Part shown: piece by piece, positions 54,263 to 63,539 of the stretch | How the letters are laid out: each line of letters begins with the position of its first letter | How positions within the stretch are numbered: the first letter of the stretch is position 1 | Source: JAVBPE01 sp031549865 | Lineage (GTDB): Bacteria; Bacillota_I; Bacilli_A; Acholeplasmatales; Anaeroplasmataceae | Assembly: GCA_031549865.1 (NCBI GenBank) | Contig: JAVBPE010000014.1 | Span: forward strand, 1-64,000 | DNA length: 64,000 bases | Direction of reading: 5' to 3' | Position numbers and translations under genes: made by a program | Notes under the pieces: model-generated | Database searches by the model: none | The model's input: the letters and a program-made list of their open reading frames with translations, nothing else | What the model was told of the DNA's origin: nothing

Positions 54263-54907
54263 TTATTCACCTAAAGCAATTTTTATGTCATTAAACACTT
54301 TTTCAAATGTTTGATCACCGTTAACTGTTTTAAGTAAGTTTTGTTTTTCATAATAAGCTAATAATGGTTGAGTATTTGCATCATATACAGCTAAACGATT
54401 TTCAGCAGTTGCTGCTGTATCATCAGCTCTTTGAATTAATTGTGAGCCACAATTATCACAAATTCCTTCATTCTTAGGTTTATTAAATTCAACATGATAT
54501 GTTGCACCGCAAGTTTTACAAACACGGCGGCCAACCATACGTCTTACTAATATTTCTTTAGCTACATTTACATCAAGTACTGCATCTAATTTCATATTGT
54601 TTTCATCTAGTATTTTATCTAATTCAGCTGATTGTTGAATTGTTCTTGGATATCCATCTAGTAAAAATCCATTTTTACAATCATCTTCAAGTAGACGTTC
54701 TTTCACAATACCATTTGTTACTTCATCTGGAACTAAGGCTCCCTTTTCCATATAGCTTTTGGCTAAAAGTCCAAGTTCTGTTCCATTCTTCATTGCTTGG
54801 CGGAACATATCTCCAGTTGAAATATGAGGAATATTATAATAATCCTTAATATTTACAGCTTGAGTACCTTTTCCTGCTCCAGGTCTGCCCATAATTAATA
54901 ATCTCAT
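54263..54907 (-). CDS. adk: Adenylate kinase, zinc-containing
   Basis: Adk equilibrates ATP, ADP and AMP. The P-loop is MGRPGAGKGTQ (about 6-16). The LID domain carries CKTCGATYH and CDNCG, a four-cysteine zinc site typical of Gram-positive adenylate kinases; DGYPRT is also present. 214 residues. It lies 17 nt after secY. Confidence 0.96.
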   Translation of the reverse strand: MRLLIMGRPGAGKGTQAVNIKDYYNIPHISTGDMFRQAMKNGTELGLLAKSYMEKGALVPDEVTNGIVKERLLEDDCKNGFLLDGYPRTIQQSAELDKILDENNMKLDAVLDVNVAKEILVRRMVGRRVCKTCGATYHVEFNKPKNEGICDNCGSQLIQRADDTAATAENRLAVYDANTQPLLAYYEKQNLLKTVNGDQTFEKVFNDIKIALGE

Positions 54908-54924
54908 GAAATTTATCCTTCCAA

Positions 54925-56238
54925 TTAATCCAAGAATCCCTTATATTCTTTAGTTTCTGAATCAGTTTCTAATTGCTTAGCAGTTTCGATCGCTACTCCA
55001 ACTAAGATAATCAATGAAGTTCCTCCAATTGTAATAACTGAAGCTTCACTGCTTGTAAAACCAAAACATTTAGATACGATAACTGGTACAAGTGCTAATA
55101 TAACTAAATATGTAGCTCCAATTAATGTAATTCTAAATAACATACGAGACAATTGTGCTTTTGTTTCTTCACCAGGACGATATCCAGGAATAAACGCGTT
55201 TTGTTTATCTAAATTATCACTAATCTTATCAGGATCAACTACTAAGAATGAATAGAAGAAACTGAAGAAGAAAATTAATAATACATAAATAGCGATACCA
55301 ATAGGTTCTCTACTAGAGAATATTTGATTAAACCAGTAAGCTGTTTGGCTTGTAGTTGTTGTTAATCCTAACATCCCGATAATTGTAAGTGGAATACTTA
55401 AAATTGTTGATGCGAAGATTACTGGGATTACACCAGCACTATTTAATTTTACTGGAATATCAGAATTTGAATTAGCTTGACGATTTGCATATTGCACTGG
55501 AATTTTACGTTTTGCACCTTCAAAGAAGACAACACCTAAAATCATAAGAATATATAAAACAATAACTAATATAAATAATGTAATATTACCAGCAGACGCT
55601 AATCCGTTAGCAATGTATTTATTATATAATGTTGAAAACATGCTTGGAATACTTGAAATGATACCAGCACAGATAATCATTGATGATCCGTTACCAGCTC
55701 CATGACGAGTAATTAAATCAGCTAGCCACATTGTAAATGCAGAACCTGCAGTAACAACAATAGCCATATAAACATAGAACAACCAGTATAAATCTTTATC
55801 TTTTAATGCACTTGCGATTAAGACATTTTCAGGTCTAGAACCAAGTCCAAATAATAAAGCTAAAGCTTGAACTAAAGCTAAAACAACAGTAACATATCTT
55901 GTATATCTATTGATTTTTTCTTTACCAGCTTCACCTTGTTCTGATAATTCTTTTAACTTTGGCACTAACATTTGTAACATTTGTACAATGATAGAAGCCG
56001 TAATATATGGGGAAATACCTAAAGCTAATATTGAAAAGTTAGATAATCCGCCTCCACTGAATGCATTTAAAATTGATAGAAAATCGTTACTAGCGATTTG
56101 TTCTTTAATTGCAACAGTATCAATCATTGGTATTGGAATATAAGTTCCAATTTTAAATACTAACAAAATTAAGAACGTAAAAATAATCTTTAATACTATT
56201 TCTTTACTACTAAAAATCTTTTTAAGTTTGTTTAGCAT
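54925..56238 (-). CDS. secY: Protein translocase subunit SecY
   Basis: SecY is the ten-helix channel of the Sec pathway and is required for export of the lectin and lipoproteins encoded in this window. Recognisable blocks are the GIxPYITASIIVQ segment after the plug, the GAGNGSSMIICAGI helix and the PGYRPGEET cytoplasmic loop. 437 residues. It follows rplO with one base between them. Confidence 0.97.
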   Translation of the reverse strand: MLNKLKKIFSSKEIVLKIIFTFLILLVFKIGTYIPIPMIDTVAIKEQIASNDFLSILNAFSGGGLSNFSILALGISPYITASIIVQMLQMLVPKLKELSEQGEAGKEKINRYTRYVTVVLALVQALALLFGLGSRPENVLIASALKDKDLYWLFYVYMAIVVTAGSAFTMWLADLITRHGAGNGSSMIICAGIISSIPSMFSTLYNKYIANGLASAGNITLFILVIVLYILMILGVVFFEGAKRKIPVQYANRQANSNSDIPVKLNSAGVIPVIFASTILSIPLTIIGMLGLTTTTSQTAYWFNQIFSSREPIGIAIYVLLIFFFSFFYSFLVVDPDKISDNLDKQNAFIPGYRPGEETKAQLSRMLFRITLIGATYLVILALVPVIVSKCFGFTSSEASVITIGGTSLIILVGVAIETAKQLETDSETKEYKGFLD

Positions 56239-56676
56239 TTAAATCACCTCAACAGATCCACCAAGAGCAACAATTGCTTCTTGCGCTTTAGCAGAGAACT
56301 TGTGAGCTTTAACTGTTAATTTCTTTTCTAAATTACCATCAGCTAGAATTTTAATACCGTCATTAACTTTTTTAACTAATCCACTTGCGATTAATTCTTC
56401 TGGAGTAACTACTGCTCCGTCTTCAAATATGTTTAATTGTTCTAAATTAACAACTGCATATTCTTTACGATTAACGTTATTAAATCCTCTCTTTGGCAAA
56501 CGTTGGAATAAAGGTAATTGTCCTCCTTCAAATCCTGGACGAACTCCTCCGCCTGAACGTGAATTTTGACCTTTTGTTCCGCGCCCAGCAGTTTTGCCTA
56601 AACCACTACCTTGTCCGCGTCCAACGCGTTTCTTAGCGTGTCTTGCACCTTCAACTGGTTTTAACTCATTTAACAT
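56239..56676 (-). CDS. rplO: 50S ribosomal protein L15
   Basis: L15 is a late-assembly 23S-binding protein. It has a Gly/Arg-rich N-terminal tail (KRVGRGQGSGLGKTAGRG) and the FEGGQLPLFQRLPKRGF block; 145 residues. It sits between rpmD and secY in the standard order. Confidence 0.97.
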   Translation of the reverse strand: MLNELKPVEGARHAKKRVGRGQGSGLGKTAGRGTKGQNSRSGGGVRPGFEGGQLPLFQRLPKRGFNNVNRKEYAVVNLEQLNIFEDGAVVTPEELIASGLVKKVNDGIKILADGNLEKKLTVKAHKFSAKAQEAIVALGGSVEVI

Positions 56677-56690
56677 AGTAAGGCACCTCC

Positions 56691-56873
56691 TTATTCTTTT
56701 TCAACTATTTGAACCTTTACCATATGTGCTATAGTAATGATCATACCTTTTATTGCTTCATTTTCTTCTTTCACTACAACTTGGCCAATTTTAGTTAGGC
56801 CTAAAGCTTTTGCAGTTTTAGCTTGGTTAGGTTTACGACCAATTAAGCTTTTTGTTAATGTTATTTGATACAT
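56691..56873 (-). CDS. rpmD: 50S ribosomal protein L30
   Basis: A 60-residue L30 with ITLTKSLIGRKPNQ and the LGLTKIGQ block. An in-frame GTG at 56882 lies inside the AAGGTG that best serves as ribosome-binding site for the ATG at 56873, so I choose the ATG. It lies between rpsE and rplO. Confidence 0.95.
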   Translation of the reverse strand: MYQITLTKSLIGRKPNQAKTAKALGLTKIGQVVVKEENEAIKGMIITIAHMVKVQIVEKE

Positions 56874-56883
56874 ATTCTTCACC

Positions 56884-57387
56884 TTACCCTAAAATTTCTT
56901 CTACAGTTTTTCCACGGCGAGCCGCTACTTTTTCAACTGTTTGTAAGCTCTTTAAGCCTTCAACAGTAGCTCTAACAACGTTAATTGGAGTTGCAGAACC
57001 TAATGATTTTGATAATATATCACCGATACCAGCTAATTCAACTACAGCACGAACTGGTCCTCCAGCGATAACTCCTGTACCTTCAGAAGCAGGTCTTAAA
57101 ACTACACGACCAGCACCATATACACCAGTTACGATATGAGGAATTGTTGTTCTTACAGTTGGTACGAAAATCATATTCTTTTTTGCATTTTCGATTGCTT
57201 TTTTGATAGCATCAGGTACTTCAGCAGCTTTTCCGCTTCCGAATCCAACATTTCCTTTTTTGTCTCCAACTACTACTAAAGCAGCGAAACGGAAACGTCT
57301 TCCACCTTTAACAACCTTAGTTACGCGGTTAATTGTAACTACACGTTCTTCAAACTCAGATTGTTCAATTTCTTTATCTTGACGCAT
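56884..57387 (-). CDS. rpsE: 30S ribosomal protein S5
   Basis: S5 acts at the decoding site in translational accuracy. The N-terminal double-stranded-RNA-binding part has VVKGGRRFRFAALVVVGD and GKAAEVPDAIKKA. The C-terminal part has the AGIGDILSKSLGS block. 167 residues; 13 nt after rplR. Confidence 0.97.
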   Translation of the reverse strand: MRQDKEIEQSEFEERVVTINRVTKVVKGGRRFRFAALVVVGDKKGNVGFGSGKAAEVPDAIKKAIENAKKNMIFVPTVRTTIPHIVTGVYGAGRVVLRPASEGTGVIAGGPVRAVVELAGIGDILSKSLGSATPINVVRATVEGLKSLQTVEKVAARRGKTVEEILG

Positions 57388-57400
57388 GTAAAGTCCTCCT

Positions 57401-57763
57401 TTAGAATTCTAAGCCAGCTGCTCTAGCAGCATCAGCTAATGCTTTAACGCGTCCATGGTATAAATAACCTCCGCGATCAAATACAACATTTTTAACGTTT
57501 AAAGCGATTGCACGTTTTGCAATTAATGTTCCAACAGCAGTAGCTGCATTAACATTTGAACCGTTTGATAGGTTTAGTTCTTTTTCTAGTGAAGAAGCAC
57601 TGCATAATGTTATTCCTTCAACATCGTTGATTAATTGAACATAAATTTGAGAATTTGAACGGAAAACATTTAAACGTGGTTTTTCAGATGTTCCTGAAAT
57701 GTTTTGACGAATGCGTAAATGTCTTTTTTGACGTGTAGCATTTTTAGAAACTTTATTAATCAT
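57401..57763 (-). CDS. rplR: 50S ribosomal protein L18
   Basis: L18 binds 5S rRNA together with L5. RQKRHLRIRQNISGT, RLNVFRSNSQIY and the C-terminal FDRGGYLYHGRVKALADAAR segment identify it. 120 residues. Confidence 0.97.
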   Translation of the reverse strand: MINKVSKNATRQKRHLRIRQNISGTSEKPRLNVFRSNSQIYVQLINDVEGITLCSASSLEKELNLSNGSNVNAATAVGTLIAKRAIALNVKNVVFDRGGYLYHGRVKALADAARAAGLEF

Positions 57764-57783
57764 TTTACAAGTACTCCTTTCTA

Positions 57784-58326
57784 TTATTTCTTAGCAGTTT
57801 TACCTTCTTTACGACGAACAACTTCATCGCTATAACGAATACCTTTTCCAAGATATGGTTCAGGTTTACGAATAGCACGAATGTTTGCCGCAAATTGGCC
57901 AACTGCACTCTTATCATATCCAGAAATAATTACAATTGTATTTTTTGGTAATTCAACCGTTAATCCTTCTGGTATGTCTAATTCCACATTGTTTGAGTAA
58001 CCAGCTGATACTACAAGTTTTCTTCCTTGTAAAGCAGCACGGTATCCTACACCAATGATGTCTAATTGTTTTTTGAATCCTTCTGATACACCAACAATCA
58101 TATTTGATAGAACAGCTCTAGTTGTTCCATGCATCATCTTAATTGTTTTTTCATCATTAGGACGTTTAACTACTACTTGTGTTGGTTCAACACTAATTGT
58201 AAGTTCATTATTGAATTGAAAGCTTAATTCACCTTTAGGTCCTTTAACTGTTACGAAGTTTCCTTCACTAACATTTACTGTAACACCAGCAGGTAAATTG
58301 ATAACTTTATTACCAATACGTGACAT
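57784..58326 (-). CDS. rplF: 50S ribosomal protein L6
   Basis: L6 lies near the sarcin-ricin loop. Two related alpha/beta domains are visible. The start is SRIGNKVINLPAGV and the C-terminal block is IRAIRKPEPYLGKGIRY; 180 residues. Confidence 0.97.
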   Translation of the reverse strand: MSRIGNKVINLPAGVTVNVSEGNFVTVKGPKGELSFQFNNELTISVEPTQVVVKRPNDEKTIKMMHGTTRAVLSNMIVGVSEGFKKQLDIIGVGYRAALQGRKLVVSAGYSNNVELDIPEGLTVELPKNTIVIISGYDKSAVGQFAANIRAIRKPEPYLGKGIRYSDEVVRRKEGKTAKK

Positions 58327-58348
58327 TTAAAACACCTCCTGTTTTTTT

Positions 58349-58741
58349 CTACCAAATATAAGCCATTACTTCTCCGCCGATATTTAACTTACGAGCATCT
58401 TTATCTGTCATTACACCTTTTGAAGTTGAAATGATTGCTACACCTAAACCATTTAATACTTTAGGAAGTTCATCAGCTGGAGCATATACTTTAAGACCTG
58501 GCTTGCTAATTCTCTTTAGTCCATTAATAACTTTTTCGTTATTTTCAGTATATTTTAAAGTTACTGTTGTAACACTCTTTTTATCTTTTGTTACTGTCTT
58601 GAAATCAATAATGAATCCTTCGCTCTTTAAAACTTCTAACATAGCAGTTTTAATTTTAGAAGCTGGCATTTCTACTGTTTCATGACGCATAGCATTCGCA
58701 TTTCTAATGCGAGTAAGCATATCCGCAATTGGATCTGTCAT
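58349..58741 (-). CDS. rpsH: 30S ribosomal protein S8
   Basis: S8 is an early 16S-binding assembly protein and, in several bacteria, a feedback repressor of the spc operon. It starts TDPIADMLTRIRNANA and ends with STSKGVMTDKDARKLNIGGE; 130 residues. Confidence 0.97.
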   Translation of the reverse strand: MTDPIADMLTRIRNANAMRHETVEMPASKIKTAMLEVLKSEGFIIDFKTVTKDKKSVTTVTLKYTENNEKVINGLKRISKPGLKVYAPADELPKVLNGLGVAIISTSKGVMTDKDARKLNIGGEVMAYIW

Positions 58742-58785
58742 TGTTTCTTCCTCCTTCCAAATTGGAAAAATTATTTTCTTTTATA

Positions 58786-58971
58786 TTACCAACTAGCTTT
58801 TTTAACACCAGGAATTTGGCCTTTATACGCTAATTCGCGGAAACAAACACGGCATAATTTGAATTTTCCGATTACAGCATGTGGACGTCCACAACGTTCA
58901 CAACGTGTATATTCACGAGCGCTATATTTAGGCTTTCTATGGTTTTTCGCTATCATTGATTTTTTTGCCAT
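58786..58971 (-). CDS. rpsZ: 30S ribosomal protein S14 type Z
   Basis: A 61-residue zinc-binding S14 with CERCGRPH and CRVCFRELA, the two CxxC pairs of the C+ form. No zinc-free paralogue is visible in the window. It lies between rplE and rpsH as usual. Confidence 0.97.
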   Translation of the reverse strand: MAKKSMIAKNHRKPKYSAREYTRCERCGRPHAVIGKFKLCRVCFRELAYKGQIPGVKKASW

Positions 58972-58989
58972 AAAATTTTATTTCCTTTC

Positions 58990-59529
58990 TTACTTTTTAA
59001 GTGGCATACCTATTAATTGTAATAAAGTACGTCCTTCTTCGTCAGTATTTGCTGTAGTAACAATTACTATATCCATACCGCGAACTTTTTTCACCTTTTC
59101 AAAACTGATTTCAGGGAAAATTAATTGTTCCTTTACACCTAATGTGTAATTTCCTCTACCATCAAATGCATTTGCATTAACACCATGGAAATCACGTACA
59201 CGAGGTAAGGCAATAGAAACTAACTTATCTAAGAATTCGTACATACGTTCTCCTCTTAGAGTTACTTTACAACCAATTGGCATACCTTCACGTAATTTGA
59301 AGTTGGCAATTGATTTCTTTGCTTTAGTTATAACTGGTTTTTGACCAGCGATTAAAGTTAATTCTTCAACTGCATCATCTAATACTTTAGAGTTTGCGGC
59401 TGCATCACCAACACCCATGTTGATTATTATTTTTTCAATCTTTGGTATTTGCATTGTTGAGGCATAATTGAATTTCTTCGCCAATTCTGCACGAACAGAA
59501 TTTTGATATTTTTCTTGTAAACGATTCAT
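58990..59529 (-). CDS. rplE: 50S ribosomal protein L5
   Basis: L5 binds 5S rRNA and contacts S13 and the P-site tRNA. IEKIIINMGVGDA, GQKPVITKAKKSIANFK and LPRVRDFHGVN blocks; 179 residues, standard. Confidence 0.97.
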   Translation of the reverse strand: MNRLQEKYQNSVRAELAKKFNYASTMQIPKIEKIIINMGVGDAAANSKVLDDAVEELTLIAGQKPVITKAKKSIANFKLREGMPIGCKVTLRGERMYEFLDKLVSIALPRVRDFHGVNANAFDGRGNYTLGVKEQLIFPEISFEKVKKVRGMDIVIVTTANTDEEGRTLLQLIGMPLKK

Positions 59530-59557
59530 ATTATCTGTTTACCTCCTCTCAAGTAGA

Positions 59558-59899
59558 TTATTTAAATTCGTAACCAGACTTTTTAGATACTCTGATTTTA
59601 TTGCCTTTTTCATCGATTTTAATGAATGTACGGCAAGGTTTATTAGTTTTTGGATCTAATAACATAACGTTACTAGCATCAATTGGAGCTTCTTTTTCAA
59701 CAATAGAACCATTTGTGTTTTGTTGAGTTGGCTTTTGATGTTTTTTAACAATGTTAACACCTTCAACTAAAACTTTGTTTTCTTTTGGATAAACAGCGAT
59801 AACTTTTGCAGTTTTTGCAATTTTATTGCCTTTTTTATCTTTAGTATATTTATCTTTTCCAGTAATAACTACTACTGTATCTCCAGCTTTAATTTGCAT
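59558..59899 (-). CDS. rplX: 50S ribosomal protein L24
   Basis: L24 initiates 50S assembly through its KOW motif (about 4-31, GDTVVVITGKDK). It also has VEGVNIVKKHQKPTQ. 113 residues, with a few extra lysine-rich positions compared with Bacillus. Confidence 0.96.
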   Translation of the reverse strand: MQIKAGDTVVVITGKDKYTKDKKGNKIAKTAKVIAVYPKENKVLVEGVNIVKKHQKPTQQNTNGSIVEKEAPIDASNVMLLDPKTNKPCRTFIKIDEKGNKIRVSKKSGYEFK

Positions 59900-59913
59900 C
59901 TATGTGCACCTCC

Positions 59914-60282
59914 TTATAGTACTTCGGGTGCTAAAGAAACGATTTTCATGAAATTCTTATCGCGTAATTCTCTAGCCACAGGTCCGAAAATACGAGTTCC
60001 ACGTGGTGTTAAATCTTCTTTTATTATTACTACTGCGTTTTCGTCAAATTTGATATAAGATCCATCAGGTCTTCTTAATCCTTTTTTAGTACGAACAACT
60101 ACAGCTTTAACCACGTCACCTTTTTTTACTTGACCATTAGGTGTAGCATCTTTAACTGTACATACCACGATGTCTCCAACGTTAGCATATCTGTGTAGGG
60201 CTCCACCCAAAACTTTTATTATTAATACTTCGCGAGCTCCAGAATTATCTGCAACTGCAAGTCTACTTTCTTGTTGAACCAT
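59914..60282 (-). CDS. rplN: 50S ribosomal protein L14
   Basis: L14 lies at the subunit interface. ESRLAVADNSGAREVL, VVRTKKGLRRPDGSYI and the C-terminal FGPVARELRDKNFMKIVSLAPEVL-type ending identify it; 122 residues. Confidence 0.97.
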   Translation of the reverse strand: MVQQESRLAVADNSGAREVLIIKVLGGALHRYANVGDIVVCTVKDATPNGQVKKGDVVKAVVVRTKKGLRRPDGSYIKFDENAVVIIKEDLTPRGTRIFGPVARELRDKNFMKIVSLAPEVL

Positions 60283-60308
60283 GAGAGTACCTCCTTTCAG
60301 GTTTTGTA

Positions 60309-60566
60309 TTAAAGAGTTTGTTTTGTTTCAACTACTTCTAATAGCGTATAACATACTGTTTTAGAAATAGGTCTTGTCTCCATGAATTTAACAACATCTC
60401 CAACTTTTGCTTGATTTTTTTCATCATGTACGTGGAATTTTGTTGTTTTCTTAACACGCTTTTTATATAATCTATGTACACCAAATGTATCAACTGTAAC
60501 TACGATAGTCTTATCCATTTTGTCAGAAACTACAGTTCCTGTAAAAACTTTACGATTGTGTTCCAT
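60309..60566 (-). CDS. rpsQ: 30S ribosomal protein S17
   Basis: S17 is an OB-fold 16S-binding protein. RKVFTGTVVSDKMDKTIVV and KFHVHDEKNQAKVGD blocks; 85 residues. Confidence 0.97.
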   Translation of the reverse strand: MEHNRKVFTGTVVSDKMDKTIVVTVDTFGVHRLYKKRVKKTTKFHVHDEKNQAKVGDVVKFMETRPISKTVCYTLLEVVETKQTL

Positions 60567-60576
60567 GATATCCTCC

Positions 60577-60783
60577 TTATTCTGCTCTTTCGCTATTCAT
60601 TTCTGTTAAAACAGTTTTCATTCTAGCGATAGTTTTTTTAATTTCACTTATACGAGCAGGGTTTTCTAATGAGTTATTTAAAGCTTGTTTGAATTTTAAA
60701 TTGAATAATTCTTCTTTTAAACTAGCGATTTTAGCATTGATATCTTTTTCGCTCATTTTACGAATTTCTTTTGCTTTTATCAT
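60577..60783 (-). CDS. rpmC: 50S ribosomal protein L29
   Basis: L29 is a small helical protein at the tunnel exit and part of the SRP and trigger-factor docking site. EIRKMSEKDINAKIASLKEEL and RISEIKKTIARMKT; 68 residues. It overlaps the end of rplP by four bases. Confidence 0.96.
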   Translation of the reverse strand: MIKAKEIRKMSEKDINAKIASLKEELFNLKFKQALNNSLENPARISEIKKTIARMKTVLTEMNSERAE

Positions 60784-61199
60784 TGCTCGTCACCTACTTT
60801 TTTTACGATTTTTGTTTTGATTGGTAACTTATGAGAAGCTAAACGTAACGCTTCGCGTGCTATATCTTCACTTACTCCACCAACTTCAAACATAACCACT
60901 CCAGTTTTAACTACAGCAACCCAAGTTTCAGGTGATCCTTTACCAGATCCCATACGTACTTCTAGAGGTTTTTTAGTTTTTGCTAAATGTGGGAATACTT
61001 TAATCCATACTTGTCCTTGACGGCTCATGTAACGAGTGATCGCGATACGAGCAGATTCGATTTGACGGTTTGTTAACCAACAACCTTCTAAAGCTTGTAA
61101 TCCGAATTCACCGAAAGCTATGCTGTCTCCACCTTTTGCAGGTCCATCGTAATATACACGGTGTGGACGACGGAATTTGGTTCTTTTAGGTAATAACAT
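60780..61199 (-). CDS. rplP: 50S ribosomal protein L16
   Basis: L16 helps place A-site tRNA. MLLPKRTKFRRPHR, SGKGSPETWVAVV and a C-terminal RLASHKLPIKTKIV segment are diagnostic; 139 residues. It overlaps the rpsC stop by one base. Confidence 0.97.
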   Translation of the reverse strand: MLLPKRTKFRRPHRVYYDGPAKGGDSIAFGEFGLQALEGCWLTNRQIESARIAITRYMSRQGQVWIKVFPHLAKTKKPLEVRMGSGKGSPETWVAVVKTGVVMFEVGGVSEDIAREALRLASHKLPIKTKIVKKVGDEQ

Positions 61200-62002
61200 T
61201 ATTGGTTACCTCCCTTAGAACTTTCTTTTTTTGCTGCAGGTTTATTTGCAGGTCTATTTTGTGGTTTATTAAATGGTTTACCATCTTTATTTGCAGGTCT
61301 TGCGTCTTTGTTCGCAGGTCTTGCATCTCTTTGAGGCTTAACGTCGTTATTACGAGGTTGAAGATTAAAAACTTCACCCTTATAAATCCAAACTTTAACA
61401 CCTAATTTACCATAAGTTGTATTTGCTTCAGCTACAGCATAATCAACATCAGCGCGAAGTGTATGTAAAGGTACTTGACCTTCATTATAACCTTCTCCAC
61501 GAGCGATTTCAGCTCCGCCTAAACGTCCAGAAATTAAAGTTTTTGCTCCTTTAGCTCCGGCTTTTAATGCTCTTTGAATTGCAACTTTTTGAACACGGCG
61601 GAAAGATGCACGCGCTTCAAGTTGTTCTGCAATTGATTTAGCAACTAATATAGCATCAAGTTCAGGTTTCTTAACTTCAACTATATTTAATATGATTTCT
61701 TTTTTTGTCATGTATGTTAATTCTTTAACAACTGCGTTTTTAGTTTCCGCATCACGACCGATAACTACACCTGGTTTAGCTGTATGTAGTGCGATTTTAA
61801 CGCGATCTTTATTGGCACCTTTTAGGCGTTCAATAATTATACGAGAAATAGCGGCTTTTTTGTAAGTTTCTTCAAGATATTTACGAATTTTTAAATCTTC
61901 TAATAATAAATCCGCAACATCGTTCTTTTCTGCATACCAAGCTGCATCCCAATCACGGTTAATACCAACACGTAATCCCGTAGGACTAACTTTTTGACCC
62001 AT
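61199..62002 (-). CDS. rpsC: 30S ribosomal protein S3 with a long charged C-terminal tail
   Basis: S3 forms part of the mRNA entry channel. The N-terminal KH domain (about 40-110) and C-terminal domain (QLEARASFRRVQ, KGAKTLISGRLGGAEIARGE) are normal. The protein is 267 residues, while most Bacilli have about 218. The extra ~50 residues form a low-complexity tail with repeats of ARPANKD and NRPANKP. The reading frame and rplP overlap are intact, so the tail is real. Confidence 0.97.
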   Translation of the reverse strand: MGQKVSPTGLRVGINRDWDAAWYAEKNDVADLLLEDLKIRKYLEETYKKAAISRIIIERLKGANKDRVKIALHTAKPGVVIGRDAETKNAVVKELTYMTKKEIILNIVEVKKPELDAILVAKSIAEQLEARASFRRVQKVAIQRALKAGAKGAKTLISGRLGGAEIARGEGYNEGQVPLHTLRADVDYAVAEANTTYGKLGVKVWIYKGEVFNLQPRNNDVKPQRDARPANKDARPANKDGKPFNKPQNRPANKPAAKKESSKGGNQ

Positions 62003-62015
62003 GTGTTTTTCCTCC

Positions 62016-62357
62016 TTATTTGCTTTCTTTTTCAGCTACTATAATAGTAATGCTGCAAGTTCTTTTGATAATAACGTCTCCGCGTCCTTTAGCACGTGGT
62101 AACATTCTTTTCATTCTTACACCATCATTTACATATGCTGTTTGCACATATAGATTTTTAGCATCCATTTTTAAATTATGTTCTGCATTTGCGCATGCAG
62201 ACTTTAATACTTTCGTTACTGGTTCACAAGCTTTCTTGTTAGTTAATTTTAAGATTGCGTAGGCTTCTACAACATCCTTATTACGAATTAAATCTACAAC
62301 AAGACGAGCTTTACGAGGAGTAACGCGGACAGTATTTGCTATTGCTTTTGCTTCCAT
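62016..62357 (-). CDS. rplV: 50S ribosomal protein L22
   Basis: L22 lines the peptide exit tunnel with a beta-hairpin. VRVTPRKARLVVDLIRNK and the tunnel-tip region GVRMKRMLPRAKGRGD are intact; 113 residues. No insertion is seen in the hairpin. Confidence 0.97.
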   Translation of the reverse strand: MEAKAIANTVRVTPRKARLVVDLIRNKDVVEAYAILKLTNKKACEPVTKVLKSACANAEHNLKMDAKNLYVQTAYVNDGVRMKRMLPRAKGRGDVIIKRTCSITIIVAEKESK

Positions 62358-62382
62358 TTTGATATTCCTCCATCAAATTTTT

Positions 62383-62661
62383 TTATTTGCCAGCCTTTTT
62401 ATCATTGCCTTGATGTCCACGATAAGTTCTTGTTGGAGCAAATTCTCCTAGTTTATGACCTACCATATCTTCTGTTACATATACTGGAACGTGTTCACGG
62501 CCATTATATACTGCAATTGTTAACCCTATGAAATTAGGGAATATAGTTGAACGACGTGACCAAGTTTGAATTACTTTTTTATCACCATTGGCAATATGTG
62601 CTTCCACTTTTTTCATTAAGTGACCGTCACAGAAAGGTCCTTTTTTAATTGAACGAGCCAT
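62383..62661 (-). CDS. rpsS: 30S ribosomal protein S19
   Basis: S19 sits in the 30S head with S13. RSIKKGPFCDGHLMKKVE and EFAPTRTYRGHQGNDKKAGK; 92 residues, standard. Confidence 0.97.
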   Translation of the reverse strand: MARSIKKGPFCDGHLMKKVEAHIANGDKKVIQTWSRRSTIFPNFIGLTIAVYNGREHVPVYVTEDMVGHKLGEFAPTRTYRGHQGNDKKAGK

Positions 62662-62688
62662 TAGTTGATCCTCCTTTCGATTTAGAGA

Positions 62689-63522
62689 TTATTTAGCGTT
62701 TCTTCTACGAACGATTAGTTTGTTAGAAGCTTTTTTATGTTTACGAGTTTTTAAACCAAGTGCAGGTTTGCCCCATGGAGTCAATGGACTCTTACGACCG
62801 ATTGGACATTTACCTTCACCACCACCGTGTGGGTGATCATTAGGGTTCATTACTGATCCACGAACTTCTGGACGTAATCCCATGTGACGAGCTCTACCAG
62901 CTTTACCGATAACAACTAATTCATGTGATTCATTACCAACAGATCCGATTGTAGCTCTGCAAGTTTCTAATACTTTACGAACTTCACCACTACCTAATCT
63001 AACTAAAACGTGTCCTGTTTCGCGTCCTAGGATTTGTGCAGAAACACCAGCAGAACGTGCTAATTGTCCGCCTTTTCCAGGGTGTAATTCAATGTTATGG
63101 ATTACGCTTCCTACTGGAATTACTCCGATAGGTAATGCATTACCAACTTTAATATCAGCATCTTTACCAGATGTGATTGTTTGACCAACTTCTAATCCTT
63201 TAGGTGCTAAGATATATCTCTTTTCACCGTCAGCATATACCACTAAAGCGATATTAGCACTTCTGTTTGGATCATATTCAATAGTTGATACTTTTGCAGG
63301 AATATCGTCTTTATTTCTCTTAAAGTCAATTAAACGATATTGTCTTTTAGCACCGCCGCCTCTATGACGAACTGTGATTTTACCTGAATTGTTACGACCA
63401 GCATTCTTATTAAGAGGAGCTAATAATGACTTTTCAGGAGTTTGACATGTAATTTCTTCGAATGTTGAAACTGACATGTTTCTTCTACCATTAGTAGTAG
63501 GCTTGTATATTCTAACTGCCAT
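62689..63522 (-). CDS. rplB: 50S ribosomal protein L2
   Basis: L2 is essential for peptidyl-transferase activity. RHRGGGAKRQYRLIDFKRNK and the peptidyl-transferase histidine region NPNDHPHGGGEGKCPIGR are present; 277 residues, standard. Confidence 0.98.
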   Translation of the reverse strand: MAVRIYKPTTNGRRNMSVSTFEEITCQTPEKSLLAPLNKNAGRNNSGKITVRHRGGGAKRQYRLIDFKRNKDDIPAKVSTIEYDPNRSANIALVVYADGEKRYILAPKGLEVGQTITSGKDADIKVGNALPIGVIPVGSVIHNIELHPGKGGQLARSAGVSAQILGRETGHVLVRLGSGEVRKVLETCRATIGSVGNESHELVVIGKAGRARHMGLRPEVRGSVMNPNDHPHGGGEGKCPIGRKSPLTPWGKPALGLKTRKHKKASNKLIVRRRNAK

Positions 63523-63539
63523 TTTAATTATCCTCCTTA

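Noticed and set aside
61186..61405. ORFs on both strands over the end of rpsC
   Set aside because: Out-of-frame readings of the repetitive S3 tail.
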